NCBI GenBank assembly: GCA_002413045.1
Contig: DHWF01000056.1
Location: 454 to 60,754 of the forward strand
Length of the DNA stretch: 60,301 nt
DNA from: Chloroflexi bacterium UBA5189
Lineage (GTDB): Bacteria > Chloroflexota > Limnocylindria > Limnocylindrales > CSP1-4
Reading direction: 5' to 3'
The translations under genes were made by a program, and so were the position numbers. The notes below the pieces were generated by a model that saw only the letters and a program-made list of their open reading frames with translations, was not told the DNA's origin and made no database searches. Position 1 is the first letter of the stretch. Each line of letters starts with the position of its first letter. This document shows, in pieces, positions 24,497 through 32,297 of this stretch.

Positions 24497-25333
24497 ATGG
24501 GGCGATCCGAGGCGGCTGACAGCGAGCTGGTCCCGAATCAGGTTCGGCTCGGGCCGCGCACGGTCGAGTACCGGCTGCGGCGGTCCGCTCGATCCCGGGG
24601 CCTGCGCGTCACCATCGACGGCCGGGATGGCCTCGTCGTCTCGGTGCCGCCGGCAACCCGCCGTGGCTGGACCCGACCGGAGCCCCGGATCGAGACGTTC
24701 CTCCGCGAGCGGCAGGCGTGGGTGCTGCGCCACGTCGACGCGCTGGCACGGGAGCGAGATGCGGCACGGGCCCGCGGCGGCGCACGCGACGGCGGCCGCA
24801 TCCCGTATCGCGGCGAGCTCCACAGGATCCGCATCGTGCCCGCAGCCATCCGAGGACGCCGCTCGATGGTCGAGCGAGCGGGCGGCGACGACGAGGACGA
24901 GCTGATCGTCTCGCTCGCGACCGGCGAACGACGGCCGCTCGACCGGATCCTGGCGGCGTGGTTCCGGGACCGCGCCGCCGAGGCGATCGATGCCGCCGTT
25001 GCCGCGTACGCACCGGCGCTCCGGGTCCAGCCCGCGGTGATCGACATCCGCGACCCGGCGACCCGCTGGGGGAGCGCGTCACGCAAAGGCCGGCTGATGT
25101 TCTCGTGGCGCCTCGTGCTGGCGCCGCCTGGGGCGCTGGAGACCGTCGTCGTGCATGAGCTCGCCCACCTGCGCGTGTTCGGGCACGGCCCGGCCTTCTG
25201 GGCCCTCGTTGCCGCGCGCCGGCCGAGCCACCTCGCCGATCGCGCGTGGCTGCGCCGGAACTCGCACGCCCTGCACGGCGCCCTCGAGGCGTTCCCGGAA
25301 CAGGGCGCCACCTCGGACGCGCGAGGCGCCTGA
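24497..25333 (+). CDS. YgjP/DUF45-type zinc metallopeptidase
   Basis: A 278-residue protein of the YgjP-like (M48-related, WLM/SprT-like) family. The zinc motif HELAHLRVFGHGPAFW at about 219-234 has the family pattern HExxH-x5-H-x3-FW, preceded by the typical TRWGSAS segment. Substrates of this family are poorly known. It starts 21 bp after the preceding membrane protein and probably shares its transcript. A strong terminator follows. Confidence 0.85.
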   Translation: MGRSEAADSELVPNQVRLGPRTVEYRLRRSARSRGLRVTIDGRDGLVVSVPPATRRGWTRPEPRIETFLRERQAWVLRHVDALARERDAARARGGARDGGRIPYRGELHRIRIVPAAIRGRRSMVERAGGDDEDELIVSLATGERRPLDRILAAWFRDRAAEAIDAAVAAYAPALRVQPAVIDIRDPATRWGSASRKGRLMFSWRLVLAPPGALETVVVHELAHLRVFGHGPAFWALVAARRPSHLADRAWLRRNSHALHGALEAFPEQGATSDARGA

Positions 25334-25351
25334 CCTCCCCGGAAAACGGAA

Positions 25352-25375
25352 GAGGGCCCGGTTGCCCGGGCCCTC
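25352..25375. terminator. Bidirectional intrinsic terminator
   Basis: GAGGGCCCGG and CCGGGCCCTC form a perfect 10-bp stem with a TTGC loop between two convergent genes. On the minus strand a T-rich run (TCTTCCGTTTTCC) follows, so it mainly terminates the leftward surface-protein gene. Confidence 0.75.
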
Positions 25376-25403
25376 CGTCCGATTGATTGACGCTTTGGGT
25401 TGG

Positions 25404-26141
25404 TTAGCTGCGGGTCCTCGCCTCCGCCTTCGGCGCCGCGGGCGTCATCACGATGATGCTGGCGACGAGGAAGAACAGGACCGAGAGGAGCAGGAGCATC
25501 GACTTGACGTCGCTGCCGTGCGGCCCGGCCACGATGCCGTCCATGTCCGTCGCGGCCTGGCTGGCACTCGGTGCGTCGGTGGCGTCACCGACGACGAGCG
25601 AGGGCTGGACGGTGGGCGCGGCCTCAGTCGGCGGCGCCTCGGTCGGCGGCGCCTCGGTGGGCGGCGCCTCGGTCGGCGGCGCCTCGGTCGGGGGCGCCTC
25701 GCTCACGTCCGGACCCTGGTCAAGGGTGACGGAGCCGCTGCCGCTCGCGTCGTGGACGGTCGTGCACGCGCCGGTCCCGTGGCAGGCGGTGACGTTCGCC
25801 GTGTTCGAGTCGCCGGGATGGACGTTGGCGACCGTGCACGTGTAGGTCCACGTCTCGCCGGGCGAGAGCTTGCCATCGCTGCCGGTGTCCCCGGACGGGC
25901 CGGTGACCGTGCAGCCGGCCATCGTGTCGGACACGACGACGGTCTGGAAGAACCCAGTGCCGGTGGCCGTGACCGACACCGTGAAGTCGACCGATGCGCC
26001 CGCGGTTGGGACCGCTGGCGGGTTGGCCGTCTTCGTGACGCTGATGAAATATGTCGGTGGGGCGGCGATCGCAGCCGAGGTCGCCATCGACAGGAGCCCC
26101 GCCGCCGCAAACAGTGCGGCCAGCTTCGTGCGCCTGGTCAT
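25404..26141 (-). CDS. Secreted, membrane-anchored surface protein with DUF11-like domain and PPTEA repeats
   Basis: A 245-residue protein with a signal peptide (about 1-27, ending ATSAAIAA), an Ig-like DUF11-type domain (about 30-145; VTKTANPPAVPTAGASVDF), a stalk of five APPTE-type repeats, and a C-terminal membrane helix (about 215-235) followed by a basic tail. The domain order is that of a stalked cell-surface protein. ATG 26141 is chosen because the signal peptide begins there; the longer frame is not protein-like. Confidence 0.75.
   Translation of the reverse strand: MTRRTKLAALFAAAGLLSMATSAAIAAPPTYFISVTKTANPPAVPTAGASVDFTVSVTATGTGFFQTVVVSDTMAGCTVTGPSGDTGSDGKLSPGETWTYTCTVANVHPGDSNTANVTACHGTGACTTVHDASGSGSVTLDQGPDVSEAPPTEAPPTEAPPTEAPPTEAPPTEAAPTVQPSLVVGDATDAPSASQAATDMDGIVAGPHGSDVKSMLLLLSVLFFLVASIIVMTPAAPKAEARTRS
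25621..25700. repeat. 15-bp tandem repeat in coding sequence
   Basis: About five copies of a 15-bp unit (GTCGGCGGCGCCTCG and close variants) encode the PPTEA stalk of the surface protein. Such in-frame repeats can change copy number by slippage. Confidence 0.8.
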
Positions 26142-26416
26142 CGTTCCACTCTCTCCCTGTGCGCTGGGGCCCGATCGGGCCGATTGATGAGTGCCGCCTT
26201 GCGCTCGAGTGGGCACTCCCCGCGCAGGGTTGATCGGGACGATAGGTGCGCTTGTGGTGCGTGTCGTCAACCTGAAGGTCACCGCGCCGGGCGGTACTCC
26301 AGCACTCCCGCAGACCACACCGGACCCTCGGGAACCGCACTACACCACACACGCCGGCGGTCACCATGCCTGATGCGCGCGGGCGCCTGGCAACGAATCG
26401 AGCACCGGGGAGATGT

Positions 26417-26501
26417 TGGTGGGCCGGGGCAGAATCGAACTGCCACAGTCGAAGACGAGGGTTTTACAGACCCTTGGGCTCACCACCTGCCCAACCGACC
26501 C
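26417..26501 (-). tRNA. tRNA-Tyr (anticodon GTA)
   Basis: An 85-nt class II tRNA on the minus strand. GGGTCGG pairs with CCGGCCC (one G-U), the anticodon loop is CTGTAAA between AGGGT and ACCCT, a longer variable arm follows, and CCA is encoded. Confidence 0.95.
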
Positions 26502-26573
26502 ACGCGGCGAAGCTTCGCGGCGGGCGGTGGGGCCGGGAGCCGCGAGCGGCGGCTAGTCTGCCAGTTTCGCGGA

Positions 26574-26978
26574 CTACGCGTCGACCGCGGCGTTGCGATC
26601 GAGCAGGCGCCGCACGGCCTCGACTAGCGGCTTCACGTGGACCGGCTTCGGCAGGAAGCCGTCACAGCCCGCGTCCATGGCCGCCTGCACGTCCCGTGGC
26701 AGCACGCTCGCGCTGACGAGCAGGATCGGTACGGCACCCAGGCGGTCCGAGTTGCGGATCTCGGGGATGAGGTCGAGGCCGTCGCCGTCCGGCAGGTGCC
26801 GGTCGAGCAGGACGAGGTCCGGCGTTGTCTCGGCGAGCAGCTCGCGGGCACCAGCGAGGTCGGGCGCGATCCGGAGCCGGTAGCCCGATCGACCGAGGAT
26901 CGCCTCGAGCAGGGCAGCGTTGCGCGGCTCGTCCTCGACGGCGACCAGCAGGGCCGCCTCCGACCGCTCGGCCGTCAT
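26574..26978 (-). CDS. Single-domain response regulator
   Basis: A 134-residue CheY-like receiver with acidic pocket VEDE, phosphoacceptor Asp in LVLLDRHLPDGDG, and the later Ser/Lys positions (LVSAS, LPKPVH). It has no output domain and probably relays or modulates phosphate flow from the hybrid kinase whose stop it overlaps (ATGA at 26975-26978). ATG 26978 fits the receiver N-terminus. Confidence 0.88.
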   Translation of the reverse strand: MTAERSEAALLVAVEDEPRNAALLEAILGRSGYRLRIAPDLAGARELLAETTPDLVLLDRHLPDGDGLDLIPEIRNSDRLGAVPILLVSASVLPRDVQAAMDAGCDGFLPKPVHVKPLVEAVRRLLDRNAAVDA

Positions 26979-29488
26979 GCCGGCGAGCCCTTGCGCGACA
27001 GCCAGGCGTGCATCGCGGCGAGGGCGTCGTCGCCCCGCGCCAGCACGCCCTGGACGTTGCCGTTGAGGCGCGTCTTCGCCTCCGACTGGAGCCCGCCGGG
27101 CGTGGTCATCCAGACCGGGATGGACGATGTCGCGTCCTCGTGGCGGAGTGCCGCCGCGAGCTCGAAGCCATCCATGTCCGGCAGCGTCGAGTCGAGGAGG
27201 ATCAGGTCCGGGTGGTCGGTGACCGCGCGCTGCCTGCCGGCCGCTCCGTTTGGCGCGTGGATCACGCGGAACCCGTCGGGCTCGAGCAGCTGGCCGTATC
27301 GGGTGGCCGCTTCCGCGTCGCCGTCGATGACGAGGACCGTGACCGTCCGCGTCCGGACCTTGGTCGTGAAGGTCAGGCGGCCGAGCGCCTCGAGCAGCGG
27401 CTCCCGCGAGATCGGCTTGACGAAGTAGTCGACGGCGCCCAGGGCGAGCCCGAGCTGGCGATCGTCCACGACGGACACGACCATCACCGGGATCGACCTG
27501 GTCAGCGGATCCGCCTTCAACCGCTGCAGGACCTCCCAGCCGTCGATGTCCGGCAGCAGGATGTCGAGCAGGACGGCGTTGGGATGCGCGTGCGCCGCCC
27601 ACGCGATGCCCTGCCGCCCCGTGGTAGCCAGGAGGACCGCGTAGCCGGCCCCATCGAGATGCACGCGCAGCAGCTCGCCGGCAGCCGGGTCATCCTCGAT
27701 CACGAGGACGGTCGGCTGGCCCGTGGCCACGGCAGGCGGGAGGGCCGCATCCGGCTGGACGGGTCGATGGAGCGGGAGCTGGACCGTGAACTCGCTGCCG
27801 ACGCCGACCTCCGAGCGAACGCCGACGCTCCCACCGTGGGCGTCCACGAGCTGGCGGGTCAGGGCAAGTCCGAGGCCGGTCCCCTCGTGATGGCTGGTCG
27901 CAGTCTCGCCGTCGCCCTGCTGGAACGCCTCGAAGATCCGCTGGTGATCCGCCGGCGGAATGCCTCGCCCGTTGTCGGCAACGGCGAGCTGGACGCCATC
28001 CATGCCGTTGAGCGACACGCCCACGCGGATCTCGCCGCCGTCCGCGGTGAACTTGATGGCGTTCGAGACGAGGTTCAGCACGATCTGCCGGACGCGCGAC
28101 GGGTCGGCATCGATCACGACGGGCGCGAGGTCGAGCTCCACCGTCTGGTGCTTGTGGTCCGCGAGCGGCTGCACGGACGCGATCGTCAGGCGGACGAGTG
28201 CATCCAGCTCGAACGGCACTGGCTTCAGGTCGAGCCGGCCGGCCTCGACGCGGGCGAGATCGAGGACATCGTTGACGAGCTCGAGCAGGTGCAGCCCGGA
28301 GCCGTGGATGTGCTCGGCATAGCTCGTGACCGTCGCGTGATCCGGTGGCGCCTCGGTGTCCTCGGCGAGGAGCTCCGAGAAGCCGATGATCGCGTTCAAC
28401 GGCGTTCGCAGCTCGTGGCTCATGGCCGCGAGGAAGTCGCTCTTGGCGGCGCTCGCTGCCTGCAGGTCGCCGATGAGCCGCTCGCGTTCCACCAGGAAGG
28501 CTTCCCGCTCGGCGGCTCGGAGGGCGCGATCAACCAGCAGTCGCGTGAGGTCGAGGTCGTCCTCCAGGAACAGGGCGTTGACGGGCAGGTCCATCTCCAG
28601 CCGGCCGTCCGGCCAGCGCTGCGACTCGAACGGGATCGCGACGTGTCGAGTGCCGCGCTCCGGCGGAGGGACGGTGCGGGTGTGCTCGAGCACTTCGACT
28701 CGCTGGGCACCGGAGGCGCGGCCCACGGTGCGCGTCAACAGCTCCCAGATCTGCTCCACCGGCGAGCCGGACGGGATCGCGGTGAGGTCGCGGATGAAGG
28801 CGTACAGCGTGGCCTGCTGGCTGAACCGGCGAAGGCCGCGGGGTGGTGCGAATGCCACCAGGTACCCGACGGCCGCGAGCAACGCAAGGACGCGGCCCAG
28901 CACGCTCGCGACGGCGGCGCCGGACGAACCCGGCGCGCTCGTCAGGCCGCCCGCGAGCAGCACGACGATGCACAGGTCGACCAGCCCCGTCGCCAGGGCC
29001 GCGGTCAGCAACCGCGATCGTGAAGCGCCGGCACGCTCTCGTGCCGCGAGCGCGAAGCCGATCGCCGCAGCACCGGCAACGATCAGGAAGTAGGCCAGCA
29101 GGCCGAAGGCGAACGCGAGGTAGGTGCTGGAGCGGGTCTGGACCCCCTGCGCGGCGAGCACGAACACGCTCGCGGTCAGCACCACGTCCACCGCTGCGAC
29201 GACGAGCAGCACCGACCGCGGGACGCGGCGGATGTAGCTCACCAGCCACAGGATCACGAGCGGCAGGCTGATGATCGCGGGGATGGTGATCACGCTCGAG
29301 AAGGCAGCCAGCGGCGGCGCCACCAGGCGCAGGATCGGCGCGATCAACACCAGCGCGATCGTGCCGAAGACGATGACGACGGCACGTCGGACCGGACCCC
29401 GATTGCGGAGCCAGTCGACCAGCGTCACGGCGAAGACCGCGAAGAAGACGAGGTCCAGCGAGATGCTGAGGAGCGTGTCGAAGGTCAT
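26975..29488 (-). CDS. Hybrid sensor histidine kinase with two receiver domains
   Basis: An 837-residue membrane kinase. About seven membrane helices fill residues 1-225, followed by a coiled stretch and GAF-like region, the HisKA domain with MSHELRTPLNAIIGF (phosphoacceptor His at about 356), the ATPase domain with N-box NLVSNAIKF, ADNGRGI and GTGLGLAL, and two C-terminal receivers (about 590-705 and 715-830) with Asp in VLLDILLPDIDG and ILLDSTLPDMDG. The ligand of the membrane sensor is unknown. It starts 1 bp after the HD-GYP gene's stop and overlaps the response-regulator gene, forming a three-gene signalling operon. Confidence 0.92.
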   Translation of the reverse strand: MTFDTLLSISLDLVFFAVFAVTLVDWLRNRGPVRRAVVIVFGTIALVLIAPILRLVAPPLAAFSSVITIPAIISLPLVILWLVSYIRRVPRSVLLVVAAVDVVLTASVFVLAAQGVQTRSSTYLAFAFGLLAYFLIVAGAAAIGFALAARERAGASRSRLLTAALATGLVDLCIVVLLAGGLTSAPGSSGAAVASVLGRVLALLAAVGYLVAFAPPRGLRRFSQQATLYAFIRDLTAIPSGSPVEQIWELLTRTVGRASGAQRVEVLEHTRTVPPPERGTRHVAIPFESQRWPDGRLEMDLPVNALFLEDDLDLTRLLVDRALRAAEREAFLVERERLIGDLQAASAAKSDFLAAMSHELRTPLNAIIGFSELLAEDTEAPPDHATVTSYAEHIHGSGLHLLELVNDVLDLARVEAGRLDLKPVPFELDALVRLTIASVQPLADHKHQTVELDLAPVVIDADPSRVRQIVLNLVSNAIKFTADGGEIRVGVSLNGMDGVQLAVADNGRGIPPADHQRIFEAFQQGDGETATSHHEGTGLGLALTRQLVDAHGGSVGVRSEVGVGSEFTVQLPLHRPVQPDAALPPAVATGQPTVLVIEDDPAAGELLRVHLDGAGYAVLLATTGRQGIAWAAHAHPNAVLLDILLPDIDGWEVLQRLKADPLTRSIPVMVVSVVDDRQLGLALGAVDYFVKPISREPLLEALGRLTFTTKVRTRTVTVLVIDGDAEAATRYGQLLEPDGFRVIHAPNGAAGRQRAVTDHPDLILLDSTLPDMDGFELAAALRHEDATSSIPVWMTTPGGLQSEAKTRLNGNVQGVLARGDDALAAMHAWLSRKGSPA

Positions 29489-29489
29489 G

Positions 29490-30500
29490 TCAGACCGCGG
29501 CGCGGAGGGCCTCGAGCGCGATCACGCCGGTTGCTCTCTGGCTTCCCACCTCGCGCTCCACGATGGGAACGAACAGCTCGACGAGGCCTGGGTCGAACTG
29601 CCGGCCGGACTCGCGGTTGATCTCGACGAGGGCCTCCTCGATGCTGCGCGCGGGGCGGTAGGGTCGGTCGTGGATGATCGCGTCGTAGGCGTCGACGAGC
29701 CCGACGATGCGGGCGCCCATCGGGATCTGGACGCCGCGCAGCCCGTCCGGGTAGCCGCTGCCGTCCCAGCGCTCGTGGTGGTGCCGGACGATCGGCGCGA
29801 ACTCGGAAGCGGTCGCCAGCGGCTCGCAGATGCGCTCGCCGATGAGCGGATGGAGCCGCATCTCGGCCCATTCCTGGCGGCTCAGCGGGCCGGCCTTGGT
29901 CAGGATCGCATCGGAGACGCCGATCTTGCCGATGTCGTGGAGGAGCGCGCCGAACACGAGCGCCTTGAGCCCGCCCGGGTCGATGCCCGACTGCATCCCG
30001 AGCTGATGGGCGAGGCCCGCCAGCCGTTGGCAGTGGAGCTCGGTCGTCGAGTCCTTGGCCTCGACGGCGTTCGCGAGGGCGGCGATCACGCCGTGGGCGC
30101 CGACCATCTCGGCGGTCACGCGAGCGAGGCGCAGGACGCTCCGCACGCGGGCCATCAGCTCCGCCTCGTCATACGGCTTGCGAACGAAGTCGTCGGCGCC
30201 CGCATCGAGCCCGGCGACGACGTCGCGCGAAGCGGTCTGGCCGGTCACGAGGATGATCGGAAGGGCGACGGTCCGCGGATCCGCCCGCAGACGGCGGCAG
30301 ACCTCGAGCCCGCTCAGGCTGGGCAGGCCGACATCGAGGAGGACCAGGTCGGGCTGTTCGTCGGTTGCGGCGCTCAGGGCGTCCCGCCCGTCGCTGACCA
30401 TGACGGACCGAAAGCCCGCCCGGTCGAGCAGCCGCGCCAGCAGCGCGCGATTGGCCACGTCGTCTTCCGCGACGAGCACGAGTTCGCGTTCGAGGGCCAA
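29490..30500 (-). CDS. Response regulator with HD-GYP phosphodiesterase domain (RpfG-like)
   Basis: A 336-residue protein with a receiver domain (about 5-120; VAEDD, LVLLDVGLPSLSG, KPYDE) and an HD-GYP domain (about 145-325) with HDIGKIG and HHERWDGSGYPDGLRG. HD-GYP enzymes break down cyclic di-GMP, so the cluster probably links the kinase to c-di-GMP turnover. The longest frame runs through the tRNA-Ala gene and cannot all be coding; TTG 30500 gives a normal receiver N-terminus and has GGAGG 12 bases upstream. Confidence 0.85.
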   Translation of the reverse strand: MALERELVLVAEDDVANRALLARLLDRAGFRSVMVSDGRDALSAATDEQPDLVLLDVGLPSLSGLEVCRRLRADPRTVALPIILVTGQTASRDVVAGLDAGADDFVRKPYDEAELMARVRSVLRLARVTAEMVGAHGVIAALANAVEAKDSTTELHCQRLAGLAHQLGMQSGIDPGGLKALVFGALLHDIGKIGVSDAILTKAGPLSRQEWAEMRLHPLIGERICEPLATASEFAPIVRHHHERWDGSGYPDGLRGVQIPMGARIVGLVDAYDAIIHDRPYRPARSIEEALVEINRESGRQFDPGLVELFVPIVEREVGSQRATGVIALEALRAAV

Positions 30501-30600
30501 GGGAATCGCGGGCCTCCGGTCACGCGGGAAAATCCCCGTCGGCCGAGTCTGGCCGGGCCGGCGCGCACGGGCAACCGTACGAAGGTCAGGGTGGGTGGAA

Positions 30601-30676
30601 TGGTGGAGATGAGGGGACTCGAACCCCTGACCCCCGCGATGCGAACGCGGTGCTCTCCCAGCTGAGCTACATCCCC
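30601..30676 (-). tRNA. tRNA-Ala (anticodon CGC)
   Basis: A 76-nt cloverleaf on the minus strand: acceptor GGGGATG with CATCTCC, D-arm TAGCTCAGCTGGGAGAG, anticodon loop TTCGCAT between CCGCG and CGCGG, T-arm GGTTCGAGTCC, encoded CCA. It reads alanine GCG codons, which are frequent in this GC-rich genome. Confidence 0.96.
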
Positions 30677-30688
30677 ACGCGGGGCCGG

Positions 30689-30694
30689 AGTCTA
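30689..30694 (-). promoter_or_regulatory. -10 box of tRNA-Ala(CGC)
   Basis: On the minus strand TAGACT ends 12 bp before the tRNA 5' end, the same spacing as the other tRNA-Ala gene. Confidence 0.5.
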
Positions 30695-31067
30695 GCACGG
30701 GGTCCCGGCGGCTCCGGTCCAGCTGCGGCTCCGGCGGCGCGACCTCGGATCGGCGCGGTTCGGATCGGCGCCGGCTCGGATCGGGCCACCGGTCCGGTCG
30801 CGGCGCGCGGGCCTTCTGCTTCCCGATGTTCACCGGGTGAACAGATTCGGCACTTCGGAGGGCATTTGCGTTGGACAGAGCCCGCCGCACGTGCCAACAC
30901 CGGTTGGTTCGTGCTCAGGGACTGGGCTCTCGGCCCCGTTGGCGGGCGTTTGCCTGGTGCTTCGAGGCGGAATGGCCCGACAACCCCCAGAAATGCTCAT
31001 GTGGTGAACATCGGTGACCACTTGCCCGCGCCGGATCGAGGACTGGCCCAGTCCTTGTCATTGCTGG
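30695..31067. other. About 370-bp region without a recognisable gene
   Basis: No convincing protein gene. It holds three imperfect TCGGATCGG repeats (about 30746-30790), an odd-length palindrome GTTCACC-G-GGTGAAC (30828-30842) and a related GTGGT...ACCAC element (about 31001-31021). Base composition falls towards the SOS promoter on the right. Confidence 0.5.
30828..30842. promoter_or_regulatory. 15-bp palindrome, possible operator
   Basis: GTTCACC and GGTGAAC flank a single G, forming a perfect palindrome in a non-coding region. It differs from the SOS operator (half-sites in opposite order). No adjoining promoter is clear. Confidence 0.35.
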
Positions 31068-31096
31068 TTGATTCATTCGAACAGATGTTCGATACT
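31068..31096 (+). promoter_or_regulatory. SOS-type promoter and LexA operator of imuA
   Basis: TTGATT (31068-31073) and GATACT (31091-31096) with a 17-bp spacer. The spacer holds CGAACAGATGTTCG (31078-31091), a perfect match to the Gram-positive SOS box GAAC-N4-GTTC. Bound LexA would cover the promoter. The start codon at 31104 is 7 bp past the -10 box, so the transcript should be leaderless. Confidence 0.85.
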
Positions 31097-31103
31097 GAAG
31101 CGG

Positions 31104-32297
31104 ATGGCGACTCCCTCGACTGATCTGGCCACGGCCCTGGCGACGCTTCGATCGCGCTGGGGCGCGGCCGCGCCCGGCTATGCCGGCGAGGTCGTGGGCG
31201 CCCTCGCCACGGTGCCACTCGCGGAACCGGATGGGCTCCCGCAGCCGGCCGGGGCCCCGAGCCGGCAGGCCGACCAGGATCGTGTGCTGTCGACCGGCTT
31301 CGCCGAGCTGGATGCGATCCTCGGGCCCGGCGGCGTGCCGCGGGGCATGGGCGTGGCGATGCGGGGCGGCGCCTCGAGCGGGCGGACGACGCTCGCGCTG
31401 CGACTCGCGGCCGAGGCGCAGGCGGCCGGCTCGATCGTGGCCTGGCTGGACCTGACCTCGACGCTCGACCCGATCGAGGCCGTCGCGCGCGGGATCCAGC
31501 CCGAGTGGCTCGTCGTCCTGACCCCGGCCGATCCCGAGGAGGGCCTCGCCATCGCCGGCTCGCTGCTGGCGGGTCGCGCGGTGGACCTGCTCGTCATCGA
31601 CCTACCGGCGCGATTGCCGGCGAAGGCGCCGGCCGGAGCGGCGAGTCGATCGCCGGGGGGAGCGGCGAGCCGCTCCCCGAGTGGCGGCAGCTCGGGAGCG
31701 AGATTCGCCGATCGACTCGGGCGGCTCGCCGCGCTCGCGCGACGTGCCGGCATCACCCTCGTCGTGCTCGAGCCACCGACGATCGCGAGCGGTCACGGGT
31801 CGGATGCGCGCGGGGCGCTGGCGTCGGCCGTCGGCGAGGCGACCGGCATTCGGCTCGAGCTGGCCCGGCGATCGTGGATCCGGCTCGGGCGCGACGTGGT
31901 CGGCCAGCGAACGGAGGTGATGGTCGCGCGCAATCGCGCCGGCCCACCGGGTCGCCGCGCGACCCTCCGGATCCTGTATGCGGACGGCGGCGAGCGCGAC
32001 GCCTGCCTCCGCCGCGACGACCTTCTTGCCCCCTTCTCAGTGCCCGGGAAGCGGAACGATGCGACTCCTCCATCTCCATCGCCAGCATCTCCTCCTCGAC
32101 TTCGCGAGGCGGCGCCTGCCCTCCGGCTCGTGGCCGGCGGGGCCGGTGGTCCTCGGCGGGAAGCCGTGGTCGAACGGGAACGTCCTCGACGCGGATCCAG
32201 CGGCGCGGGCGCTCGGCGTCCGGCGCGGGATGCCGCTGGGGTCGGCGCACCGGCTGGCGCCGGAGGCGACCTTCCTCGACGCGGATCCGGAGGCTGA
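31104..32297 (+). CDS. imuA: ImuA'-like RecA-fold mutasome protein
   Basis: A 397-residue protein related to the RecA ATPase core (about 60-310): LSTGFAELDAILGPGGVPRG, a Walker A-like GGASSGRTT at about 88-96 in which the usual Lys is Arg, and LLVIDLPARL as Walker B-like strand. In actinobacterial ImuA' proteins this degenerate RecA fold links ImuB and DnaE2 during translesion synthesis. Middle and C-terminal parts are Gly/Ser-rich. The frame runs 239 bp into imuB, and those last 79 residues are Arg/Gly/Pro-rich, so part of this C-terminus may be unselected. ATG 31104 fits the SOS promoter. Confidence 0.8.
   Translation: MATPSTDLATALATLRSRWGAAAPGYAGEVVGALATVPLAEPDGLPQPAGAPSRQADQDRVLSTGFAELDAILGPGGVPRGMGVAMRGGASSGRTTLALRLAAEAQAAGSIVAWLDLTSTLDPIEAVARGIQPEWLVVLTPADPEEGLAIAGSLLAGRAVDLLVIDLPARLPAKAPAGAASRSPGGAASRSPSGGSSGARFADRLGRLAALARRAGITLVVLEPPTIASGHGSDARGALASAVGEATGIRLELARRSWIRLGRDVVGQRTEVMVARNRAGPPGRRATLRILYADGGERDACLRRDDLLAPFSVPGKRNDATPPSPSPASPPRLREAAPALRLVAGGAGGPRREAVVERERPRRGSSGAGARRPARDAAGVGAPAGAGGDLPRRGSGG

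Noticed and set aside
25621..25700. CRISPR-like repeat array
   Set aside because: Repeats are contiguous 15-bp units in a coding frame with no spacers.
30501..30890. N-terminal extension of the HD-GYP regulator
   Set aside because: It passes through the tRNA-Ala(CGC) gene and has no domain; the receiver begins after TTG 30500.
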